Part shown: positions 55,523 through 64,000 of the stretch, piece by piece | Numbering within the stretch: the first letter of the stretch is position 1 | Layout of the letters: each line of letters begins with the position of its first letter | Assembly (NCBI RefSeq): GCF_958299795.1 | Contig: NC_133210.1 | Location: 2,777,485-2,841,484 of the forward strand | Source of the DNA: Porites lutea | Taxonomy: Eukaryota > Cnidaria > Anthozoa > Scleractinia > Poritidae | Reading direction: 5' to 3' | Length of the DNA: 64,000 nucleotides | Program-made: the position numbers and the translations under genes | The notes under the pieces: generated by a model | Told to the model about the DNA's origin: nothing | The model's input: the letters and a program-made list of their open reading frames with translations, nothing else | Databases searched by the model: none

Positions 55523-56779
55523 GGCGTACGGGCAAATTTTTGCGGGGGGGGGGGGGGGGGGGGGGGCGGGGGGGGTAAACCATTTGCCCAAAAAAATGTT
55601 GCAAGTTGCCCAAATTTTTTCAAAACAGTCGAAATGAAACGAGGGCCATACGATGCAACAACATAGGCCATACTGGTATATGATATAAAAGTGGCTCGAT
55701 AGAGTATTTCAGGACAATACCTGCCAAGTTTGAGCATAAACTATGTCGCCATAAACAGACATCTGGAAAAATTGCCACCACAGTTGTATTAGATAAGGAT
55801 GAAAATTTGTCATGATCAGGGTTGCAATGACATCAGAGTTGTCATAGCAACAAAATGATGCCATTACCTATTATACTTGCTGCAATATTTCTTACCAGGA
55901 ACTGTTCTTACAAAATCGTTCACGGGAGCATTTTCCTCCGATAGTCGCCTTGATGTTTGAGAAATCAAGTTAAAACGGAATCTGTAAGAGCGTTATCGAG
56001 ATGTTTTGGGACAAAGTTTATATTGTTAGAAATACTGTAAAAAAGGACAATCTTGATGTTTGGCAGTCATCTGTAGAAAACGAAGCGCTTTTGACATGCA
56101 ATTTCACCTCATAGTAGTTTCAGTCTTTTTAAAAATGTGTGTGAAAGATCATGGAGATAGCTCTGGCCAATTGCTACAAAAAAAGGATTTGATTAGTATG
56201 TATCATGGGGCTCTTGTTAGCGGTTTTGTAAACATTTCCATCTGCAAATAAACAAATTAGTGAATAATTTTTAAACCACTCGATAGATTTTTTAAAAATA
56301 TTAAGATTCTTCTCATAATTCAAACTGAGAATTAGTCAGCCACTTCTTCACTTTCAGACCCATTGTTGATGCTATCTGTCATACACTGTTCTCCGAGCGG
56401 AGAAAAATTCTAAGTTATGCGGAAGTTGATTATAATCAATTCACGACTGGAAATAGCCCATTCAAGCTAGTGCAGTGCAGTACAGTGCCCAACAATAAAA
56501 AAAAATCAGCATAATTATGATACCCTTCCTTATAACCAGAAACTCATCACGTTCTAGGCAACCACTGTCTCATGTGAATGTAACTGGATTATTACGCCGA
56601 CTTCAGGTTAAAATAGAAAATATTTATCTCTTCAAAATAATAATTTAAAAACATGGAAACGTCTTTAAAAACTGGCTCTGGCCAAATTTTTTCTTGCTGC
56701 CCAAAAACTCTGAGTTGCCCAAAATTTGGGGGGCTGCAGCCCCCCTCGCCCACCCCGCCTTCCCCCGGCCCATACGCCC
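55523..56779. mobile_element. non-autonomous DNA transposon with GGCGTAYGGGC ends
   Basis: GGCGTACGGGCAAATTTTTG at the left and GGCCCATACGCCC at the right are inverted. Next to the ends lie a poly-G run (55544-55575) and GGGGGGCTGCAGCCCCCC, and GTTGCCCAAAATTT-like words occur in both subterminal regions, inverted. No transposase frame is seen. It begins right after the TSEN15 stop. Confidence 0.7.
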
Positions 56780-56819
56780 ATGATTGATTTTATAGAATAA
56801 TATTTTTTTGTACCCTGTG

Positions 56820-57450
56820 AGCTGGTAGAGGCTACTCTTTCACGACCGGTGTTTCTATGTATTGGTGTGCAAAAGGCTACGTCTACTTACGTTCCTCATA
56901 CTATTTTTAATCCAACATTCGAATGGGCAACCCTAAATCTGGGCATTGAGAAATGTTGCCATTTGAGAGAAAACAATTCAAAACCTTCGCTTTGGTCCTT
57001 GGATTTACAAGATCATAGACAGCACTCAAGTTATCGGGTATTCCTTCAGGTAATCGATCATTTGGATATAGACAAAGGAAAATCACATCTCCTGGAGGTG
57101 TAAACAGGGGTCGTGCTATTAATATGCTTGAAGTCATCAATTTAACAAATCCCGAAGAAGCCAAGAACCTCACGAAACGTTTCTTTGAAGATGAACTTAA
57201 AATGGGCTTAGCTGACCCACGCTTTAATAACTGACCTGAATATTTCATCGCCAGTTTGCTAGAGAGCGTAGAGAAAGTTCAGTTCAGTCTGTTATGGCAT
57301 AGAAGACGAAGTTCTATACATGCATTGACAAGAAATCCGGAGATTTTCCAATTGAATGCAAACACCGACAACGACGAACTTGCAAAGCTGAATAAATCAT
57401 GGAGGACTTTTCTAAAAATTACCACAATTCTCCCAACTTGAATCCAAATA
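56820..57450 (+). pseudogene. unrecognised coding-like remnant
   Basis: One frame gives INLTNPEEAKNLTKRFFEDE and then KMGLADPRFNN before a stop, and continues after it with SLLESVEKVQFSLLWHRRRS and LAKLNKSWRTFLKITTIL. The amphipathic, protein-like composition over two adjacent frames suggests a decayed gene or element. I do not recognise a family and suggest no function. Confidence 0.35.
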
Positions 57451-58119
57451 TTTTCAAGTGGCCTACTCCAAGCCAAAAACAGGACGAAACAGTAACTTAA
57501 CTGGAAGGAAAAAACTAACTTCGTCTTTTAGAGAACAAACTGAGATGGCCGGGCCCAGGTGAAGACAATGAAGAATTCTAAACCAAATACGAAGAGATGC
57601 GAAAAAAATCCATGAATGCCTTCAGGCTACGCCGACAGAACCAAGAGAATGGCTTAAAACAAACCTTAAGTTCGATACTTAAGAACAATTATAAATAATT
57701 TTCTCTCACATGCTCAACAAAGATCTTACCCTACTCATGCAGACTGCGCAGAGTCTTTCTCGATTGAGTTCGCCAAAATCGAGTTAGCCAAGAAAAGGTT
57801 CACCGGCCCAATGAAAAAATGTTGGAAATTTGATTACTGTGCAACAGATTTCAGTGGTAAACTAAACTGTTTTTTGTGAAACTTGACTAGAGATGATAAA
57901 CGTGACGTTTCTAACCTGCTATTTGTTTTTAATACGTTTTTCTCAAATTTGTGCGCAGTGATTAAAGATACAAGATAATTATTCTCCACAGAAAGGTTTG
58001 AAGCTTTTATTTATTTTGTTCCTTCGGACTTCTTACTTTAATTTATTCCGCAGGAGCTGGTGGAAATAGGTCGAAATAAGGCTATTGTTCTTTGAAGTTG
58101 CGAGCTAATTAGTTAGTCA

Positions 58120-58870
58120 AGTTTTATCGAGTCGGAAAAATTTATTTCTGAATGCGTCCGCGTTAATTGTTCATTGTTGAACTGAAAGTGCGGGTTTTTC
58201 TCACTGTATTAATTTTTTTTTAGATCGAGGTCCCATGCGTATTTTGATTGTAAATTGGTAATTATCACCGAGAAATCAGGTGCTGAGAGTCAAAATGCTT
58301 TCTTTGCGACTTATTGACAAAAGTCGCTTTTTTCAACTAGCAAATTTTTTCTTCACAAGTTTTCTTAACTTTCTCTGCCTTGATGATGAAGAATCATTGT
58401 TTACCCCTAAGGTTTGATTTTTTTATTTTTACTACCCCAGCACTTTTTAATGTATCCTGAAGGATGTCAAGTTTTAAGTCTAGACTCATTCAAAAGCTAG
58501 TTTGGTCATCAATTTGTGAAGTTTTAATCTAGTCGGCAAACTTTCCTTCCGAGGGCGTCCTATTAAAGCGTTAATTGTTCAGTGATGAATTTGAACTCAG
58601 GGAATTGCGTGTTTTTCTGAATAAATTGTCAAGCCTCATTAATTAACGTTGGTGTTTTTTTCAGTTTTTTTTTTTTTTATATCAGGTAATTCCCAAGCGT
58701 ATCCATCGTTTTCGCCTGCAAGAGCCATGTTACGTAATCCCAGAGAGTCGGCAAACTTTACTCTTTCAATGTGATCAATCGAAAGCGTTGATTGCCCATC
58801 GTTCAACAAGGAGTGCGAGTTTTTCTCACATACAGTTTCAAGAAAAGACAAAAACAAAAACAAAAAATTT
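58120..58870. repeat. three degenerate direct repeats
   Basis: The pattern 'AGTCGG(C)AAA...TT...GCGTTAATTGTTCA...GTGCGxGTTTTTCTCAC' occurs near 58130-58205, 58530-58625 and 58745-58840, each preceded by or followed by a poly-T tract. Units are 215-400 bp apart and diverged. Noncoding. Confidence 0.5.
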
Positions 58871-59315
58871 CTCATGCTGGATTGAATTTTAAGTAATGTT
58901 CCACGTAAGAAATGGGCACAGCTAATGCACGAAATGTAATATGGTGTCAATTTCTAAATTATTAACCCAATTAAAATGGAGCTCGCTGATTGGTTGAATA
59001 ATCCAAAAACGCCAAAAAATAGTCTTAAAATGATTTTTTCCAGATTATTTTCACGTATTTTTGGTCCCAGGGTTCCCTTGCTTCTCTATGCCAAGTGTCG
59101 TTGTCATAGGATACGGGGAACTGGGACTACTGAAGCACGGGTCTCACGACTTGACGTCCGCCATCTTGGAATAGAGTGTTTCGTCTTCGACTTGCTGTAA
59201 TTTCTTTGTTGCTTAGCGTAGGGTTTAATCTTTTTCGTGTGTAAATAGTTTATTTCGATGTAAATAGATATAAATAGAAGTAGATTTTCTTTCGAGTACG
59301 TTTCTAGGCTATAAA

Positions 59316-62300
59316 ATGCCTAAGCCAGCTTCTTGTTGTTGTCCACATCACTCTACGTGGGGACACGCCGATTCTTCCGTTCTTCGAGTTGCTTCAGACA
59401 GCGAAATCCGCGTATGTGGAGTAAATCGAGACGGCCGGCACAATGGACGACGAAGGTGGATTTGTGTGTCTTGCAGAGATCGTTTGAAACTGGAGGCTAA
59501 ATGCGAAAAGCTACAGGTACGTTTTATCCGATAAGTTGTAATTTTTCTTTAGCTGATTTCCAAACCACAAAGCGAGGCCAGAATGACTTGCCATGCCTGC
59601 TTTATCTTTTGGTTTTTGGACGTTCACCGTTCTTAATAACTTAAATCTACTTCTACATACAATCAATATGTTTTTATTTATAATATATGATATTACTTAC
59701 GAACTATCTGTGTTTACCTATATTACAGAAAACTGTAGAAGATATCAGCGAGAGAAACGAAAGTCTGGAATGTCCAGTTATTGACATTGTTGACAATAGC
59801 GATTGTCAAGATGTTGTGGAAACTTGTAGCAGTCAGACACAAACAGAACCCTGCAACTCAGCAGTGTCTACTGCAGATAAGAGCACTCAGGTGGAACAAT
59901 TCCCTGTGAGACCATACCATTTGTACGAGTCAAGAAAGAGAAGCGATATCAGGACCGAAATAATCAATCAGATCCGACATTTGTTATCTGGGTATGTTCA
60001 TGGAGAAGAGGATTCACTTGCCACCATTGCTCAAGATCTCATTCAATCCAAGAAATGGGCAACCACCTTTGGTGTACCAGAGGTAAAACAAGACAAGTGT
60101 ATGCAAGATAAGGTATTGCAATCCATTGTAAAGGAGTATAAGGAATGCAAAAGCAAGGAGACCAACAGCCTAATAAGAAGCAAGGGAAGGAAGCTAAAGC
60201 AGGCAATCAACATTTCAGGAACAATGTCAAGCAGTTCCATTGCCTTTCAAGGTACTACACCTGACTGCTTTAAATCCCGGACAGAAGCAGCACGAAGCAT
60301 GGGGAGGGTTGTGTGTTATTCTGCAGAGAGACGTAGACTGCTGTCAATTGTTGCTGCAGAGTATCCACAAACGTACTTGACAGAACTCTTCCAGTGTTCA
60401 AAGAGTACAGTCACTGCTGCAAGAGTACACAGCATATTGTTTGGTAGAGGTGGATTTCCTCCAGCATCGCTGAAATTTACCCGGCAGTGTGTTTCCCAGG
60501 AAGTCCTGGATCATTTGGCTGATTTTCTCTTACGAGATGATGTTTCCCGTCCATCATCTTGTAGAAGTGTCTTGGTTGGAGGAGAAGAATGTCCTGTAAG
60601 GTATTGGCAAGATTCCATAAAGCAGTTGATAAAGCAGTATCTTCTGGAATTTCCAAATGGCGTGAAAAGAAGCTACATTTATGCTCATATACCCAGTAAT
60701 TACCGAAGTAACACCATGCTTGCAGGGCTTTGCAATCTTTGTGAGGACTTTGGCTTTTCAAACTTTTCAAATCTGAGGGAAATGGTTCAGAAATTGGGAG
60801 CAGAATCTCTGAGTGACGACCTAGGCAGTGTTCGGAAGTCAATTACACTTCTACAGCGGTATCTCAAGACAAAGTTTTCTCACCAGGTACTTATATATAT
60901 TTTTTATAACTGCAATTTCCTTACTTGTATAAAAAAACTTCACCAAGTTACACATACTTTATTGTTGTATCAATCATGTCCTTTCTTGGATCAGTCCAGA
61001 AAGTGTCCATATCCATGAAATGAATGGGTTTTTGGAAATGGGAGGGCAAAAGGGTGTTCTTTGCACTGAAAATCAGAAGAGATTACGGTATGTCTGAATT
61101 GATTCAAGGGCACTGGGTAGGGAGGGGTTAGGGTCAGATATGACATTTACAGAGTTGATAGACAGGAGTGTGCTGTTTGAAACCCTAATTTACTGTTATT
61201 TCTAGTTCATAAATAGAGCACAAACTGACAAAGGTTCTCAAAGAATAGAACAAGAGCTATTTTGCTTTTTTGGGCATTTCTAAACTGTAGCCATTGTTAC
61301 ATACAGAATATTGTTGTTGCTGAAAACTATTATATGCAGAATATTATGGAGGGGTTAGACAACAAATCCCTTTTCACTGGATCATGGTGGTGTTATTTAC
61401 AGTAGTCAGAAGAAGAGGGAGGTGGTTGGCAATAATAATACATTTTAATACATTTTCCTAACCCAGGTAACATGAAGGTAGACCTAACGATCTGTATGGA
61501 CGAAATCTCAATCTTGATGGCTAAAAGGACCACAGCCTTATAACACTCTTGCAGTCAGATACACCTTATGTTATCTCAGTATATGTATGTAGACAATTTT
61601 AAATTGCCGACTTACACCTCTTTTGTTTTATCTATTTAGGCACAGAGGCACTCTAGTTGCTTAGAGCTGTGCATGAATCATGCATTTCAGTCATGTTCCA
61701 GTAGCCACAGTGAAGCCTCTCCAGAGTTCAATGTAATTTACGACATCCACGGAAGTCTGAAAGCTGCCATTGCCACAGTCCCAGCTGAGAAGCAGCAAGA
61801 CTATTCGGAGGTGCTATCTGACTTCATGAAGAACTATTGGGACTACATTGCCCACCTGCTAAGGACAAAACATCAGGGAGATTATTATAGGTAAAGCTCC
61901 CTATATATTTAACATTATTTAATATTATTTGGTGGTTTCATAGGTTTTCACAGTGTGCTTATGCGGACAAATCAAGGTGAGAGTGGTCATCCCAGGCACC
62001 TTTAATACCAGAATGGTTGTTTATTATTATTGATTATACAGTCAGTTCTCCTCAACTATGATGGAATTGTGAAATATATTTTTGGATGCTCTTACATTCA
62101 TTTAGGTATGTTTTGAAGAACCTGAAGCCAGGAGAAGCCATTGTGGTCATTGATTACAAGATGAAACTCGAACTTGGTATGCATTCCAGAGAAATCCAGC
62201 GTGACTGGTACGGAAAACGTGGGATTTCTCTTCATGGTTTTTATGTTATCGCTCAAGTTACTGACAGCGAAAGGCACATAGAAGTTCTTGACTTGTGGTC

Positions 62301-64000
62301 AGAAGATACCAAGCAAGATGCCTGGTTCACGCAAAGTGCGCTGGACATTGGCTTTGCCTGGATGGAGAAGGTGTTCCCTAACTTCCAAGTGTACCTTTTT
62401 TCTGGTAAGTATTCTCTGAACATACATGTGAATACAATAGTACCTTCAGTTATAAATATGTTGTCTCTTACATTCAGAAACATACATTATATTTATTCCA
62501 TAGTCACTATTTCCTGATTACTTAACTCCTTTACCTACATCATAGAAAACACAGTAGATTTTGATACTGTACAATGAAAGGGCTCCCAACCTATTTTCGT
62601 TTTCATCAGCTGAATGTATGCCATTTAAAGAATAGTGTTTTTCCACCCATACTTGTAAGCTATACCCTCCAACTAACTTTGTCTTGATTACTCAAAGAAG
62701 CTAAATAAATCATTTTGGTCTTTACAGATAATGGGCCTCATTACCATAACACTGCGGTGCTGTTGTACCTAGCAGAGGTCAACAGAGCCTTCAATGTAAA
62801 GTTGATGGAGTACAACAACTTTGAGGCTGGGGAGGGGAAAACAGTTCTGGACACCCACTTTGCCCATGTCTCCCATAAGATAGTACGATGGGTACGCGTC
62901 GGCAATGATTTGGATACTGGAGAGCAACTTGGAAATCTCTTGGAGGTAATTTAAACATCTTATTTATGGAACAGAAAATGGTACGCATGTGTGCTCACAT
63001 GACTAAATACAAACACAAGAGGGATTTTGGGAAAATCTGAAAGTTCATGTAAATCTGATCCATACGGTTTACATACCGGTACTTTAAACTCCCCCAAACT
63101 TCCTTCAATGTTTACCCTAGGTTTTCGAAAGCAAAACACAGTGATTTCCTATTTATTTGTGAGATCATCATTCCAAGTCTTCTGCGACCTTATGTCTATT
63201 GTTTCTGTCTATGCTTATGCATCAATTATTCTACTACAGCCAGTTGTAGATTCCCAACAGTTTCCACTGGTTTTCGTCCACCTTTGTGTGCTCAAAGAAT
63301 GAGTAAATGTTTTTAAGAGGATCCTTTTATTCTTTTCAGACAATGAAGAATGTGAAGTGCAAAAAATTGATTATTGATCGCTCAAAAGCCCCTGCAAAAA
63401 TTGGAACATTCAAAGACATCTCACTCTTTGGCAGTTTCTTGTTTCCTTTGACTGGGCAATACAAAGGAGGCATCATAGCTAAATCACTTGCTGGTCAGGG
63501 AAAATGTGTGAGCAAGACCAAGGCACAAGTTGACAGTCTTTCGTCGCGAACATTGCCAATAGCTGGAGCTACAGGTGCTTCTGTGACAGAGGACATTTGG
63601 GAACCATCAGACACAACAGTGGATGGACAGGTTGCACAAAATGAGTTGTACTCAGTGAAATTTATTCAGCTATCTTCAGCAACCCCTGAGGATGCAGTGC
63701 TGAGACCTCGCGCTGAAGCTTCAGGCAATGATGACCTCAGACCCGTACCTGGATTTGCCCTTAAAAAAGGTGGGGCTAAGGTAACCAAATTTACAAATGA
63801 GCAGAAAGACATCATGATTGCGTTCTATGATCGCCAAAAGACGTCTCAGATAAGAGCAAATCCAGCAGATGTAATTCAAGCAATGAGAGCTGCGGGTGTT
63901 CCAGAACTGAAAGAGTCCCAGATAAAAAGTTGGTGGAGCAGCTACCATCGTAAACAGAAACAACTTGCAGAAGACATGATTGAGGAAGCACGTCAACTGA
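59316..64000 (+). CDS. spliced DDE/RNase H-like protein with homeodomain-like C-terminus (runs off the window)
   Basis: Exons: 59316-59516, 59729-60886, 61640-61890, 62106-62404, 62728-62945, and 63340 to the window edge, all GT-AG and in frame; at least 929 residues. The first exon has Cys/His clusters (CCCPHHSTWGH, WICVSC) that could bind zinc. The second is hydrophilic with a helical part (AAEYPQTYLTELFQCSKSTV) like an HTH. Exons 4-5 show an RNase-H-like order: IVVIDYKMKLELG (first acid), HGFYVIAQVTD, FQVYLFSDNGPHYHN (second acid), FEAGEGKTVLDTHFAHVSH (possible third acid). This is the layout of a DDE transposase core. Near the end, FTNEQKDIMIAFYDRQ ... ESQIKSWWSSYHRKQKQ is like a homeodomain with a degenerate recognition helix. 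Either a domesticated transposase gene or an intron-bearing DNA transposon; I cannot name the family. No terminal repeat was found upstream. Confidence 0.7.

Overview
The window looks like nuclear DNA of an anthozoan cnidarian, most likely a stony coral. Genes are split by short-consensus GT-AG introns, the intergenic DNA is AT-rich, and it is packed with small inverted-repeat transposons, tRNA-derived SINEs, LINE tails and Penelope-like fragments of kinds I associate with coral genomes. The species assignment is an inference; there is no rRNA or mitochondrial marker here.

Region 1 (1-44.5 kb) is a head-to-tail array of three related single-pass membrane receptors, all on the + strand. Gene 1 is only the 3' end (1261-2809). 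Gene 2 (4371-17202, 11 exons, 706 aa) and gene 3 (18848-43950, 11 exons, 753 aa) can be assembled completely, with matching intron phases. Their order is: signal peptide, basic propeptide-like segment, LDL-receptor-type YWTD propeller, EGF-like module, one FN3 domain split by an intron, Ser/Thr-rich stalk, transmembrane helix, short acidic tail encoded partly by a separate last exon (conserved QLEVS). No kinase or other catalytic domain is present. About 250 bp upstream of the start codons, exon 1 and part of intron 1 are nearly the same in genes 2 and 3, so the duplication included the promoter. The difference in gene length (13 kb against 25 kb) comes from introns of gene 3 that are full of mobile elements, including a nest five layers deep (gene intron, LINE, TIR transposon, Penelope-like element, PIF-like element) and a 202-bp satellite array.

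Region 2 (44.5-50.8 kb) holds an intronless 12-finger C2H2 protein (47256-48605) preceded by decayed finger coding, then a 76-bp tandem repeat and a SINE.

Region 3 (50.8-55.5 kb) is a housekeeping pair with start codons 67 bp apart: ZNHIT1 (minus strand, six exons, 158 aa, H2A.Z-loading complex subunit) and TSEN15 (plus strand, one exon, 182 aa, tRNA-splicing endonuclease subunit). The last intron of ZNHIT1 is a textbook U12-type AT-AC intron.

Region 4 (55.5-64 kb) begins with transposon and unrecognised remnants and ends with a spliced gene (59316 to beyond the window) for a large protein with an N-terminal Cys/His segment, an RNase-H/DDE-like core and a C-terminal homeodomain-like segment; it looks derived from a DNA transposase and I do not recognise a named family.
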